A stretch of DNA of 64,000 bases, taken from an uncultured Flavobacteriaceae bacterium (lineage in GTDB: Bacteria > Bacteroidota > Bacteroidia > Flavobacteriales > Flavobacteriaceae). How positions within the stretch are numbered: position 1 is the first letter of the stretch; every line of letters starts with the position of its first letter. The stretch covers positions 28,342 through 92,341 of the forward strand of contig CAJWPZ010000004.1 in NCBI GenBank assembly GCA_913045325.1. Direction: 5' to 3'. The notes under the pieces were generated by a model that saw only the letters and a program-made list of their open reading frames with translations, did not search any database and was not told the origin of the DNA. Below are positions 1 to 8,949 of this stretch, piece after piece. The translations under genes and the position numbers were made by a program.

Positions 1-1
1 A

Positions 2-52
2 AGAGGAGCAGATGTACTTCTCAAAGAAATTAAAGAGCGCATGAATTTATAG
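2..52 (+). CDS. hemC: Hydroxymethylbilane synthase, C-terminal end only
   Basis: Only the last 16 codons and the TAG stop are inside the window. The tail (GADVLLKEIKERMNL) resembles HemC C-termini, and hemD follows six bases after the stop. HemC polymerises porphobilinogen into hydroxymethylbilane, the substrate of HemD. The call rests mostly on gene order, since hemC-hemD-hemE is a common arrangement, and the fragment alone could not identify the protein. Confidence 0.55.
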   Translation, partial: RGADVLLKEIKERMNL

Positions 53-58
53 CTAAAA

Positions 59-712
59 ATGAAAAACATTTTATCTACAAAAAAACTAAACCCAGATCAA
101 AGAGAGCTTTTCTCTCAACAAGGGTTGTGTCTTGTAGATTATAATGCCATTGCTATCGTATTTTTAAATTTTAAAGCTCCAAAGCCAATCAATAATGCAA
201 TTTTTACAAGCCAACAATCGGTACACTCTTTTTTAGCAAAAACCCAAGGAGATTTGGGACTTAAAAATTGTTTTTGTGTTGGTAATAAAACAAAAACACT
301 TTTAGAGAAAAATGGGCTAAATGTGATAGAAATTGGTCAAAATGCAGCAGAATTGGCGCAAAAAATACTAAAAAACCACAAAAACAAGGTTTTTTATTAT
401 TTCTGCGGGACCATCAGAAGAGAAGAGCTCCCAAATGCACTAAAAAGTGAAAAAATGACCCTTTTTGAGGTAAAAACATACAAAACAGTACTAAAAACAA
501 AGAAATTTGATCAAAAATGGGACGGTATCTTGTTTTTTAGCCCAAGTGGGGTAGCGAGTTATATTTCAGAAAATAAACACCAAACAAACACCTATGCTTT
601 TTGCATTGGGCAAACAACAGCATCTAGTGCAAGAAAACATTTTAAAAGGGTTGTTGTTGCAAACACAAATACAATAGAAAGCGTGTTAGAAAAAACCATA
701 GAAGTTATATAA
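59..712 (+). CDS. hemD: Uroporphyrinogen-III synthase
   Basis: Cytoplasmic enzyme that closes and inverts ring D of hydroxymethylbilane to give uroporphyrinogen III. At 217 aa it is slightly short for the family. The family is poorly conserved in sequence. What can be seen is the two-lobed HemD pattern: a FTSQQSVHSF segment near residue 50, CVGNKTKTLLEKNG near 74-87, and a SPSGVASY loop near 161-168 in the second lobe, where these enzymes carry a conserved serine-rich substrate loop. It starts six bases after hemC and ends nine bases before hemE, so it is surely cotranscribed with them. Position between hemC and hemE strongly supports the call. Confidence 0.9.
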   Translation: MKNILSTKKLNPDQRELFSQQGLCLVDYNAIAIVFLNFKAPKPINNAIFTSQQSVHSFLAKTQGDLGLKNCFCVGNKTKTLLEKNGLNVIEIGQNAAELAQKILKNHKNKVFYYFCGTIRREELPNALKSEKMTLFEVKTYKTVLKTKKFDQKWDGILFFSPSGVASYISENKHQTNTYAFCIGQTTASSARKHFKRVVVANTNTIESVLEKTIEVI

Positions 713-721
713 AACTACAAT

Positions 722-1753
722 ATGATTAAAAATGATTTATTCTTAAAAGCCCTAAAGGGAGAGATAGTAGATAGACCTCCTGTTTGGATGATGAGACAAG
801 CGGGTCGTTATTTGCCAGAGTTTATGGAAATTAAGGCAAAGTATGATTTCTTTACTCGGTGCCAAACTCCTGAGCTTGCCAGCGAAATCACCGTTCAGCC
901 TATTCGCAGATACGGCATGGACGCCGCTATATTATTTTGCGACATCCTGGTGATCCCTCAGGCAATGAATATAGAAGTTGAGATGAGGCCAGATGTTGGA
1001 CCTTGGCTTCCAAACCCGATACGGTCTCAAAAAGATCTTGACAGGGTAGTGGTTCCAGATATTCATCAAAGTTTGGGATATGTGATGGAGGCTATTAAAA
1101 TGACCAAAGAAAAACTCAACGATGAGATTCCATTAATTGGTTTTGCAGGGAGCCCCTGGACTATCTTATGCTACTGCGTACAGGGCCAAGGAAGCAAAAA
1201 TTTTGACAAGGCAAAACAGTTTTGCTTTACCCAACCTGTTGCTGCTCATGAGTTACTTCAAAAAATCACAGATACCACCATTGCCTATCTAAAAGAGAAA
1301 GTAATTGCCGGAGTTGATGCTGTACAAGTTTTTGATAGTTGGGGAGGCATGCTATCTCCCGTTGATTATGGGGAGTTTTCTTGGCAATATATCCAACAAA
1401 TTATTGACGCTTTAAAAGACCATGCCCCTGTAATTGCCTTTGGAAAAGGGTGTTGGTTTGCCTTAGATAGCATGTCAAAAAGTGGTGCAAGCGCCCTGGG
1501 TATAGACTGGACATGCTCTGCGAAAAATGCACGGTCTTTAACTGGCGGGAAGATTACCCTGCAAGGTAACTTTGATCCAACAAGGCTTTTTAGCCCGCCT
1601 AAGGAGATAAAAAAACAGGTGAAACAGATGATTGACGCCTTTGGGAAGGATCGATATATTGTAAATCTAGGACATGGTATTTTACCTAATATCCCTACAG
1701 AAAATGCTGCCGCATTTATTGAGGCGGTAAAAGAATATAAACAAGAGCAATGA
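722..1753 (+). CDS. hemE: Uroporphyrinogen decarboxylase
   Basis: Removes the four acetate carboxyls of uroporphyrinogen III to give coproporphyrinogen III. At 343 aa it is full length for the family. Visible signatures are the N-terminal RQAGRYLPE motif (residues about 25-33), the catalytic aspartate segment [12 protein letters not shown] (about 80-91), [13 protein letters not shown] (about 143-155) and the C-terminal [14 protein letters not shown] loop carrying the conserved histidine. The stop overlaps the next start by four bases (ATGA), which suggests translational coupling with the DUF6973 gene. Confidence 0.98.
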   Translation: MIKNDLFLKALKGEIVDRPPVWMMRQAGRYLPEFMEIKAKYDFFTRCQTPELASEITVQPIRRYGMDAAILFCDILVIPQAMNIEVEMRPDVGPWLPNPIRSQKDLDRVVVPDIHQSLGYVMEAIKMTKEKLNDEIPLIGFAGSPWTILCYCVQGQGSKNFDKAKQFCFTQPVAAHELLQKITDTTIAYLKEKVIAGVDAVQVFDSWGGMLSPVDYGEFSWQYIQQIIDALKDHAPVIAFGKGCWFALDSMSKSGASALGIDWTCSAKNARSLTGGKITLQGNFDPTRLFSPPKEIKKQVKQMIDAFGKDRYIVNLGHGILPNIPTENAAAFIEAVKEYKQEQ

Positions 1754-2235
1754 GCATCTGGGGGCGCATAACAAAATTAAATCTTGACCAGCTATGTAAG
1801 TTGTCGCTACTATTTTTGTCTCGCCCGCAGTATATTATACCTACAATTAGTGCAACAAAAAAAACACTGCTTGTTTGTGATAGGCTATATAAAGATACCC
1901 ATCACCAAAGTAATAAAGCCAATGCATTTAGGCATGCCCTTTGGAATGTGCTGATTTGTAGAAAAGTAATGAAATATTCCAAAAACAAGCAAAAAAGTGT
2001 GTTTTGGGCCCAAAAAGTAGCTGATTTGTACGAAAAAGTGACTCAAAATGAAGTTTTAGACCAAGAAATGGATTTACACAATAACACCATTGGCAGAATC
2101 TTTTTTTTGAACCATTTAGAGCAAAAAGAGGTAAAAATCATTGATTTATTGCAAAAAATGAGTCAAAAAGCGCAAAAAACAAAGAAAATTGAACAAATGC
2201 ACCAGCATAAAAATGAGTTGGTATATTTGACATAG
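1750..2235 (+). CDS. DUF6973-type protein of unknown function
   Basis: A 161-aa soluble protein with no signal peptide or membrane segment. The recognisable core is [12 protein letters not shown] (residues about 57-68) followed by [10 protein letters not shown] (about 108-117). These His, Asn and Asp-rich motifs suggest a metal or phosphate-binding pocket and fit the Bacteroidota DUF6973 pattern as I remember it. The C-terminal 40 residues are lysine-rich and probably helical. Its start overlaps the hemE stop by four bases, so it is translated from the heme operon mRNA. No function is known to me. A link to heme or membrane metabolism is inferred only from position. Confidence 0.75.
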   Translation: MSIWGRITKLNLDQLCKLSLLFLSRPQYIIPTISATKKTLLVCDRLYKDTHHQSNKANAFRHALWNVLICRKVMKYSKNKQKSVFWAQKVADLYEKVTQNEVLDQEMDLHNNTIGRIFFLNHLEQKEVKIIDLLQKMSQKAQKTKKIEQMHQHKNELVYLT

Positions 2236-2249
2236 TAAAAAAATAAAGT

Positions 2250-2987
2250 ATGGTGCAAAATATTTTTAAAGGCATTAAGGCATACGCAGGCGCATTGGGT
2301 CTTATTAGTACTTTGGGTTTGTGGAAATACTTTGCTATTCCTGTTTTAATTAGCTTTGTTACAGCAGCCCTAATAGGGCTATCTGCCTGGGGCTGGAGTG
2401 ATAATGTTGCCAACACCATAGACCTGCTTTGGGTTTGGGAATGGGGAGCAGATTGGTTTCATGGGGTTGCAGAAATACTTGGAGGGGTGCTAATCATTGT
2501 TTTAGGTTTAATTGTCTACAAACATATTGTAATGGCTTTGAGCGCTCCTTTTATGAGCCCAGTATCTACAGCAATAGAGCGTCACTTTTTGGGAGAACAG
2601 CACATCCACAGAGATACCAGCAACACCTCTCAATTATGGCGCGGTATACGGGTTAATGTAAGAAATTTAACCATGGAGGTTTTCATTACAATACCACTAC
2701 TTGTTTTAAGTCTGGTTCCGGTATTAAATATTATTACAACGCTACTAATATTCTTGGTACAGGCATACTATGCTGGTTTTGGTAATATGGATTATACACT
2801 AGAGCGCCATTATGGATATAAAGAAAGTGTGCAGTTTGTAAAAAGGCACAAAGGTGTTGCCATTGGTAATGGTATACTATTTACAATTATGCTATTTATT
2901 CCTGTTATTGGGGTGCTACTAGTACTGCCTTTGTCGGTAACGGCTGCCACATCACAAACTATTAGATTTATTAAAGATAAAAAATGA
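2250..2987 (+). CDS. EI24 domain (CysZ-like) integral membrane protein
   Basis: A 245-aa protein with about four to six hydrophobic helices: residues about 27-47, 72-92, a broken hydrophobic stretch near 150-180, and 205-232. Length, the amphipathic AFMSPVSTAIERHFLG-like segment (about 98-115) and the overall pattern match the EI24/CysZ family, whose E. coli member moves sulfate. Substrate specificity cannot be read from the sequence. It begins 14 bases after the DUF6973 gene and its stop overlaps the hemF start (ATGA), so it is embedded in the heme operon. Porphyrin or another anion could be a substrate, but this is speculation. Confidence 0.85.
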   Translation: MVQNIFKGIKAYAGALGLISTLGLWKYFAIPVLISFVTAALIGLSAWGWSDNVANTIDLLWVWEWGADWFHGVAEILGGVLIIVLGLIVYKHIVMALSAPFMSPVSTAIERHFLGEQHIHRDTSNTSQLWRGIRVNVRNLTMEVFITIPLLVLSLVPVLNIITTLLIFLVQAYYAGFGNMDYTLERHYGYKESVQFVKRHKGVAIGNGILFTIMLFIPVIGVLLVLPLSVTAATSQTIRFIKDKK

Positions 2988-3886
2988 AAGAACAATTTGT
3001 AGCCTATATTAAAGACCTTCAAGACACCATTACCTCTAAAATAGAGGCTATTGATGGAGGGGCTACTTTTAAGCAAGATCTTTGGGAACGGCCTCAGGGC
3101 GGCGGCGGGCGCACAAGAGTTATTGAAAACGGTACCGTATTTGAAAAAGGGGGAGTAAACATAAGTGAGGTCTTTGGAGAATTGCCAAAAAGTATGCAAA
3201 CATACTTTGGGGTTGAGGAGGCTGATTTTTTTGCCTGTGGGCTTAGTTTGGTGTTGCATCCTTTAAACCCTATGGCACCAACGGTACATGCTAACTGGCG
3301 TTATTTTGAGATGTATGATAAACAAGGTACTTTAATAGACCAATGGTTTGGCGGAGGACAAGACCTCACCCCGTATTATTTGTTTGAAGAAGATGCCAAG
3401 CATTTTCATCAAACCTGTAAAGCTGCATGTGATATTCACAATCCTTTATTTTATCCAAAATACAAAGCGCGTTGTGATGAGTATTTTTACAATCCACATA
3501 GAGAAGAAGCAAGAGGTGTGGGAGGGTTGTTTTTTGATTATTGTAAAAAATCTCCAGAGATGCAAATCAAAGATTGGTACAATTTTGTTACACAAATTGG
3601 AGATAGTTTTCTTGATGCTTATACCCCTATAGTTGAAAAAAGAAAAGAATTACCGTATACACCAGCACAAAAAGATTGGCAAGAAATACGCCGTGGCAGA
3701 TATGTAGAGTTTAATTTAGTGCACGATAAAGGGACCCTCTTTGGTTTAAAAACCAATGGCCGCATAGAGAGTATTTTAATGAGCCTACCGCCACGCGTGC
3801 AGTGGCGGTATGACCACCAACCAGAACCAGGTAGTGAGGAAGAAAAATTAATCAAAGTGCTTAAAGACCCCGTTAATTGGGTGTAG
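2984..3886 (+). CDS. hemF: Oxygen-dependent coproporphyrinogen III oxidase
   Basis: Converts coproporphyrinogen III to protoporphyrinogen IX using O2, which indicates aerobic heme synthesis. It is 300 aa, the normal length. Signatures: NPMAPTVHANWRYFEM (about 93-108), GGGQDLTPYYLFEEDAKHFH (about 125-144), ARGVGGLFFDY (about 175-185) and RRGRYVEFNLVHDKGT with GLKTNGRIESILMSLPP near residues 235-270. It is translationally coupled to the EI24 gene by a four-base overlap and followed 50 bases later by hemB. Confidence 0.98.
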   Translation: MKEQFVAYIKDLQDTITSKIEAIDGGATFKQDLWERPQGGGGRTRVIENGTVFEKGGVNISEVFGELPKSMQTYFGVEEADFFACGLSLVLHPLNPMAPTVHANWRYFEMYDKQGTLIDQWFGGGQDLTPYYLFEEDAKHFHQTCKAACDIHNPLFYPKYKARCDEYFYNPHREEARGVGGLFFDYCKKSPEMQIKDWYNFVTQIGDSFLDAYTPIVEKRKELPYTPAQKDWQEIRRGRYVEFNLVHDKGTLFGLKTNGRIESILMSLPPRVQWRYDHQPEPGSEEEKLIKVLKDPVNWV

Positions 3887-3936
3887 TAATAATTTGGCAA
3901 TAGAGCCCATTTCTACTGCCGCAAGACTCAAAAAAA

Positions 3937-4920
3937 ATGATACTAAGAAGAAACAGAAGACTCAGAACAACACAGGCCATCAGAAGCCTAGTGAGAGAAA
4001 CAAGTATTGCGCCAACAGATTTTATAGTTCCTGTGTTTATCGTTGAGGGTAAAGGGATAAAGCAAGAGATTCCATCTATGCCAAACTACTACCGGTACTC
4101 GTTAGATCTAATGCAAAAAGAAATACTAGAGTTGTGGGCTATGGGTTTAAAAAGTGTCTTGTTATTTGTAAAAGTTGCTGAGCAGTTGAAAGACAACAAA
4201 GGTACAGAGGCTTTAAATGCTCAAGGGCTAATGCAGCGAGCTATTAAAACCATAAAAGAGGTATGCCCAGAGATGCTTGTAATGACAGATGTGGCATTAG
4301 ACCCTTACTCAAAATATGGTCATGATGGTATTGTTGAGCATGGGATCATACAAAATGACGCCACAAATAGTGTCTTGGCAGAAATGGCGCTGAGCCACGC
4401 CCAGGCAGGAGCAGATATTATTGCCCCAAGCGATATGATGGATGGACGTATTTTTGATATCCGGTCTTTGCTAGAACAAGAAGGATTTCATAACACAGGG
4501 ATTATGAGTTATAGCGCCAAATATGCTAGCGCTTTTTACGGCCCTTTTAGAGATGCTCTGCAAAGCGCACCTGTTGCTCTTAAAAACATCCCCAAAGACA
4601 AACAAACCTACCAAATGGATCCTGCAAACAGGAAAGAGGCTATTAAAGAAACCCTTATGGATGTTGAAGAAGGGGCAGACATTGTAATGGTAAAGCCGGG
4701 CTTGTGCTATCTAGACATTGTAAGAGAGGTAAGAAACGCCGTTGATGTACCTGTGGCGGTATATCAAGTAAGTGGAGAATACGCTATGTTAAAAGCTGCG
4801 GCAGAAAAGGGATGGCTAGATCATGACGCGGTGATGATGGAGCAGCTATTAAGTATCAAAAGAGCAGGAGCTCACATGATTGCTAGTTATTTTGCTAAAG
4901 ATGCTGTAAGACTTCTTTAA
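3937..4920 (+). CDS. hemB: Delta-aminolevulinic acid dehydratase (porphobilinogen synthase)
   Basis: Condenses two 5-aminolevulinate molecules into porphobilinogen, an early step of the heme pathway. It is 327 aa, the usual length. The two Schiff-base lysines are in SAKYASAFYGPFRD and VMVKPGLCYLDI. The metal-binding stretch reads DVALDPYSKYGHDGIV, with aspartate where zinc enzymes have a cysteine triad, so this should be a magnesium-type enzyme like that of Pseudomonas. It is the last gene of the heme operon, and an AT-rich spacer of 67 bases separates it from the next gene. Confidence 0.98.
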   Translation: MILRRNRRLRTTQAIRSLVRETSIAPTDFIVPVFIVEGKGIKQEIPSMPNYYRYSLDLMQKEILELWAMGLKSVLLFVKVAEQLKDNKGTEALNAQGLMQRAIKTIKEVCPEMLVMTDVALDPYSKYGHDGIVEHGIIQNDATNSVLAEMALSHAQAGADIIAPSDMMDGRIFDIRSLLEQEGFHNTGIMSYSAKYASAFYGPFRDALQSAPVALKNIPKDKQTYQMDPANRKEAIKETLMDVEEGADIVMVKPGLCYLDIVREVRNAVDVPVAVYQVSGEYAMLKAAAEKGWLDHDAVMMEQLLSIKRAGAHMIASYFAKDAVRLL

Positions 4921-4987
4921 TGGCCTGTTATTTTATTATTTAAAAATAATAGTGTAATTTTAATGTCTACTCCCCGCTCACATTAAC

Positions 4988-5701
4988 ATGATAAAACGTA
5001 TAAAACTAGAGCACATCCTATTTCTGGATATTGAAACTGTTCCTCAATTTGCTAATTACGACTCACTAGACAAGGACACAAAACTACTTTGGGAGGCTAA
5101 AACAAAATACCAGAGAAAAGAAAACTTCACTCCCAAAGAATTCTACGACAGGGCCGGTATTTGGGCAGAGTTTGGTAAAATAGTCTGTATTTCTGTGGGG
5201 TACTTCAAGCAAAAAGAAGATCCTAGAAACTTTAGAGTTACCAGCTTCTATGGAGAGGAGAGTGACATTTTAAAAGATTTTAAAACCTTACTAGAAACCC
5301 ATTTTAACAAATCTAACCACCTGTTGTGCGCTCACAACGGAAAAGAATTTGACTTCCCATACATTGCGAGGCGTATGGTTATTCTAGGAATCGATTTGCC
5401 GGAAAAACTCAATTTGTTTGGCAAAAAACCCTGGGAGGTTCCACACCTAGACACCCTAGAATTATGGAAGTTTGGAGACTACAAAACCTTCACTTCTCTT
5501 AGGCTTATGGCGCACGTTTTAGGAATCCCATCTCCAAAAAATGATATCTCAGGAGATCAGGTGCGGGATGTGTTTTACAAAGAAAATAACATTTCCAGGA
5601 TTGTTACCTACTGTGAAAAAGACACCGTGACGGTGGCGCAAATTATCTTAAAATTAAGAAACCAGGACTTGTTGAGCGCTTCTGAGATTTTATCTGTGTA
5701 G
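4988..5701 (+). CDS. PolB-like 3'-5' exonuclease (DEDDy, RNase H fold)
   Basis: A 237-aa stand-alone exonuclease of the predicted PolB-related family. The DEDDy residues are visible: FLDIETVP (residues about 12-19, ExoI), CAHNGKEFDFPYIARRM (about 114-130, ExoII) and YCEKDTVTV (about 209-217, ExoIII with Tyr and Asp). There is no polymerase domain. Family members are predicted to trim DNA 3' ends, but the substrate of this one is unknown. The gene follows hemB on the same strand with 67 bases between them and may have its own promoter in that AT-rich spacer. Confidence 0.88.
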   Translation: MIKRIKLEHILFLDIETVPQFANYDSLDKDTKLLWEAKTKYQRKENFTPKEFYDRAGIWAEFGKIVCISVGYFKQKEDPRNFRVTSFYGEESDILKDFKTLLETHFNKSNHLLCAHNGKEFDFPYIARRMVILGIDLPEKLNLFGKKPWEVPHLDTLELWKFGDYKTFTSLRLMAHVLGIPSPKNDISGDQVRDVFYKENNISRIVTYCEKDTVTVAQIILKLRNQDLLSASEILSV

Positions 5702-5738
5702 GTGTCATTTCTATGTTTCTCGAAATAAAAATTGTGTG

Positions 5739-5768
5739 TTGTCTCCATCTGTGATTTAACTATCTTTG
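5739..5768 (+). promoter_or_regulatory. Bacteroidota-type promoter of the ABC ATPase gene
   Basis: TTG at 5739-5741, a 19-base spacer, then TATCTTTG at 5761-5768, matching the TTG-N19-TAnnTTTG consensus for the primary sigma factor of Bacteroidota. The box ends five bases before the ATG at 5774, so transcription should start at or next to the start codon. This argues against the upstream TTG at 5732 as the translation start. Confidence 0.6.
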
Positions 5769-5773
5769 ATACA

Positions 5774-7462
5774 ATGGCTACAAAAAAAATACTTGATGTA
5801 TCAGGGTTAAACATTTCTTTTGGGAAAAACAAAAAGACAACAACCGTTGTTAACAGTATAGACTTCTCCTTGTATGAAAACGAAATTTTAGCCATTGTAG
5901 GAGAATCTGGAAGCGGGAAATCTGTCACGTCAAAGGCTATTATGGGCTTGCTCTCAGATAAAAACACCCATATTAAAGGCCGTATAGAGTTTGAGCAAAC
6001 CTCCTTACTCTCTATAGGCCCTAAAGAGTTTGCTGGGCTTCGAGGCAATGATATTGCCATGATTTTTCAAGAACCAATGAGCGCTTTAAACCCTTCATTA
6101 ACCTGTGGTTTCCAAGTTGCTGAAATACTATTGCATCACAATAAAGTAACTGCCTCACAGGTAAAGAAGGAAGTGCTTCAGCTTTTTGAAAAAGTAAAAC
6201 TTCCAAGACCCCAAGATATTTACACTAGCTACCCACACCAAATAAGTGGAGGACAGATGCAGCGTGTTATTATCGCAATGGCTATTGCTTGCAAGCCAAA
6301 AATATTAATTGCAGACGAGCCAACAACGGCCCTTGATGTTACTGTTCAAAAAGAAATTTTACAACTTCTCAAAGATTTACAAAAGCAAACCGGCATGAGT
6401 GTGCTTTTTATCTCTCATGATTTAGCCCTAGTGTGTGAGCTTGCAGACCGAGTGGTGGTGATGTATAAAGGAAGTATCATAGAAAAAGGGTCTGTGAAAG
6501 AAATATTTGAGGCGCCAAAAATGCCTTACACTAAGGCGCTACTAGCGTCAAGACCTACTCTTGATGTGCGGTATAAAATCCTTCCAACCATTGCCTCAAT
6601 AGCAGATAACAGCTTTACTCCAAAAAGCATAAGCGCCCAACAACGCGCAAAAAAACATCAGAAAATATACACCAAAACTCCTTTATTGCGAGTAGAGAAT
6701 ATTGCTAAATCTTATTTTTCTAAGGTTGGTTTTTTTGGTCAAACACAAGAAATTAAAGCTGTAAACGGAGTTAGTTTTGATGTTTTTGAAGGAGAAACCC
6801 TGGGGCTTGTAGGGGAGTCTGGATGTGGAAAATCAACCCTAGGAAAAGTGATCCTTCAGCTTGAAAAAGCTACAAAAGGGGCTATTTTCTATAAAGGAAA
6901 AGAAATCACTTCGCTAAAAAGCAAAGATCTAAGGTCTTTGCGCAAAGATATTCAGCTTATTTTTCAAGATCCATACGCTTCTTTAAACCCTCGCAAAATT
7001 ATTGGAGAGGCTATAATGGAGCCCATGGAGGTTCATAATATAGGAGGCTCTAAGAAACAGCAAAAAGAAAAAGCAATGAAACTGCTGTCTCGCGTTGGGC
7101 TAGAGAGTAGTTATTTTCATAGGTATCCACACGAGCTCTCTGGAGGGCAGCGCCAGCGAGTTGGAATTGCAAGAACCATTGCCATGGAGCCTAAACTAGT
7201 TATTTGTGATGAGAGTGTTTCTGCTTTGGATATTTCTGTTCAAGCGCAAGTTCTTAATTTATTAAATGAGCTTAAAGAAGATTTTGGGTTTACCTACATC
7301 TTTATTTCTCATGACTTAGCAGTTGTTAAGTATATGGCAGATCAATTATTAGTGATGAATCAAGGAGCCATTGAAGAGCTAGGGGATGCAGATGAAATTT
7401 ATGCAAACCCTGTAAAAAAATACACCAAAAAACTCATTGATTCTATTCCAAAAGGAATTTAA
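5774..7462 (+). CDS. Fused oligopeptide-type ABC transporter ATPase (two NBDs)
   Basis: A 562-aa cytoplasmic ATPase with two complete nucleotide-binding domains of the DppD/DppF type in one chain. NBD1 has Walker A GESGSGKS (about residues 41-48), signature SGGQMQRV and Walker [16 protein letters not shown]2 has GESGCGKS (about 345-352), signature SGGQRQRV and [12 protein letters not shown]. Each domain is followed by the oligopeptide-transporter C-terminal segment. The ATG at 5774 is chosen over TTG 5732 because a good promoter lies between them. No permease or binding-protein gene is adjacent, so the partner subunits must be elsewhere. Substrate (peptides or other) is inferred from family only. 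Confidence 0.93.
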   Translation: MATKKILDVSGLNISFGKNKKTTTVVNSIDFSLYENEILAIVGESGSGKSVTSKAIMGLLSDKNTHIKGRIEFEQTSLLSIGPKEFAGLRGNDIAMIFQEPMSALNPSLTCGFQVAEILLHHNKVTASQVKKEVLQLFEKVKLPRPQDIYTSYPHQISGGQMQRVIIAMAIACKPKILIADEPTTALDVTVQKEILQLLKDLQKQTGMSVLFISHDLALVCELADRVVVMYKGSIIEKGSVKEIFEAPKMPYTKALLASRPTLDVRYKILPTIASIADNSFTPKSISAQQRAKKHQKIYTKTPLLRVENIAKSYFSKVGFFGQTQEIKAVNGVSFDVFEGETLGLVGESGCGKSTLGKVILQLEKATKGAIFYKGKEITSLKSKDLRSLRKDIQLIFQDPYASLNPRKIIGEAIMEPMEVHNIGGSKKQQKEKAMKLLSRVGLESSYFHRYPHELSGGQRQRVGIARTIAMEPKLVICDESVSALDISVQAQVLNLLNELKEDFGFTYIFISHDLAVVKYMADQLLVMNQGAIEELGDADEIYANPVKKYTKKLIDSIPKGI

Positions 7463-7471
7463 AAAAGGGGA

Positions 7472-8125
7472 TTAAAATTTCATTTGAGGAATCTCACCCT
7501 CTATAATTAGCTCTCCTAAAGTAGCTTCTTGTATCTGTGAAACACTCACCCCAGGGGCCCTTTCTAGTAGCTTAAACTTTCCGTCCACAACTTCTAAAAC
7601 AGCAAGATTACTTACAATTTTTTTAACGCAATTTACACCCGTTAGAGGGAGGCTACATTGTTTTAATAGTTTTGACTGTCCTGCTCTATTGGTATGCATC
7701 ATGGCAACAATTATGTTTTCTGCACTTGCAACCAAATCCATGGCGCCGCCCATCCCTTTTACCATTTTACCCGGGATTTTCCAATTGGCAATATCTCCGT
7801 TTTGAGACACCTCCATGGCTCCTAGAATAGTTAAATCTACGTGTTGGCCTCTTATCATTGAAAAACTAGTTGCGCTGTCAAAATAAGACGCTCCCTTAAG
7901 GGCTGTAATAGTCTGTTTCCCAGCGTTTATAAGGTCTGCGTCTTCCTCGCCTTCAAAGGGAAAGGGGCCCATACCAAGTATCCCGTTCTCGCTTTGAAAT
8001 TCTACCTGTATATCGTCTCGCACAAAATTTGCCACCAAAGTAGGTATACCAATTCCAAGGTTTACATAATAGCCCTCCTTTACCTCTTGGGCGATGCGTT
8101 GTGCTATTTGATTTTTGTCTAACAT
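7472..8125 (-). CDS. scoB: 3-oxoacid CoA-transferase, subunit B
   Basis: Beta subunit of a two-subunit CoA-transferase that moves CoA from succinyl-CoA to a 3-oxoacid such as acetoacetate. It is 217 aa, the usual length. The catalytic glutamate lies in SENGILGMGPFP (about residues 45-56), and GIGIPTLVANF and KVVDGKFKLLE-like segments match the family. It is convergent with the ABC ATPase gene, with only nine bases between the stops. It lies 45 bases downstream of subunit A on the same strand, so the two form an operon. The exact acid substrate (acetoacetate versus 3-oxoadipate) cannot be fixed, but ScoAB is the commonest flavobacterial assignment. Confidence 0.93.
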   Translation of the reverse strand: MLDKNQIAQRIAQEVKEGYYVNLGIGIPTLVANFVRDDIQVEFQSENGILGMGPFPFEGEEDADLINAGKQTITALKGASYFDSATSFSMIRGQHVDLTILGAMEVSQNGDIANWKIPGKMVKGMGGAMDLVASAENIIVAMMHTNRAGQSKLLKQCSLPLTGVNCVKKIVSNLAVLEVVDGKFKLLERAPGVSVSQIQEATLGELIIEGEIPQMKF

Positions 8126-8170
8126 ATTTTTTTATTTAATGTATTGCCTTGATGTGGGTGCTTTTTTTTG

Positions 8171-8869
8171 CTATAGTTGTCTTACGGTTCTCTGCTCTAT
8201 ACGCTTTTGATACTGCTTTCCTTGAAAAATTCGTTGCACAAAAATACCTGGAATATGAATTTGATTTGGATCCAACTCACCTGCTGGCACCAACTGCTCA
8301 ACCTCAGCTACTGTGATTTTGGCTGCTCCACACATATTTGGATTAAAATTTCTTGCCGTACCCTTAAAAATTAAATTTCCTGCAGTGTCTCCCTTCCAGG
8401 CTTTTACGAAAGAAAATTGCGCATTAAAAGCGTGTTCGAGCAGGTGCATTTTTCCATTAAATTCTCTAGATTCTTTACCCTCGCCTACCTCGGTGCCGTA
8501 TCCCGCTGGCGTATAAAAAGCCGGCACACCACTTTGTGCAGCCAAACATCGCTGAGCTAGGGTTCCTTGGGGTATGAGCTCTACATCCAACTCACCGCTT
8601 AACATTTGGCGCTCAAACTCTGCGTTCTCTCCAACATAAGAGGAAATCATTTTCTTGATTTGTCGTTTTTGAAGCAATAAACCAAGGCCAAAATCGTCTA
8701 CCCCAGCGTTGTTTGAAATACAGGTTACTTTTTTAACATCAAGGCGTACCAATTCTGCAATTGCATTTTCTGGAATACCACATAAACCAAAACCTCCTAA
8801 CATAAAAGTCATCCCGTCCTGTACGCCCTTACAAGCCTGTTGAACATTTACCACTGTTTTATTAATCAT
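8171..8869 (-). CDS. scoA: 3-oxoacid CoA-transferase, subunit A
   Basis: Alpha subunit partner of the downstream B subunit. It is 232 aa, full length. The N-terminal glycine-rich GGFGLCGIPENAI motif (about residues 24-36) is the CoA-binding signature of the family, and GYGTEVGEGKESREFNGK-type and NFNPNMCGAAKITVAEVE segments are typical. It is transcribed before subunit B. Together they allow use of ketone bodies and acetoacetate released from leucine or polyhydroxybutyrate breakdown. The gene is preceded by the terminator of the PBP1A gene, so it starts a separate transcript. Confidence 0.93.
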   Translation of the reverse strand: MINKTVVNVQQACKGVQDGMTFMLGGFGLCGIPENAIAELVRLDVKKVTCISNNAGVDDFGLGLLLQKRQIKKMISSYVGENAEFERQMLSGELDVELIPQGTLAQRCLAAQSGVPAFYTPAGYGTEVGEGKESREFNGKMHLLEHAFNAQFSFVKAWKGDTAGNLIFKGTARNFNPNMCGAAKITVAEVEQLVPAGELDPNQIHIPGIFVQRIFQGKQYQKRIEQRTVRQL

Positions 8870-8893
8870 GTGTCTTTAATTTTTCATAAAAAT

Positions 8894-8932
8894 ACAAAAG
8901 CCAAAGTACATTACACATACTTTGGCTTTTGT
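8894..8932 (-). terminator. Intrinsic terminator of the PBP1A gene
   Basis: A perfect 15-bp stem (8894-8908 with 8918-8932) closed by a 9-base loop, with a T-rich run following on the minus strand. It sits 18 bases after the PBP1A stop and before the start of scoA. Confidence 0.85.
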
Positions 8933-8949
8933 TTGATGTTTTTAAGAAC

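Noticed and set aside
2429..2656. A 75-codon open frame inside the EI24 gene
   Set aside because: It lies in another frame of a well-supported gene and has no family features or promoter.
5732..5773. TTG-initiated N-terminal extension of the ABC ATPase
   Set aside because: The promoter box TATCTTTG lies inside this stretch (5761-5768), so it cannot be coding in transcripts from that promoter. The ATG at 5774 fits family N-termini.
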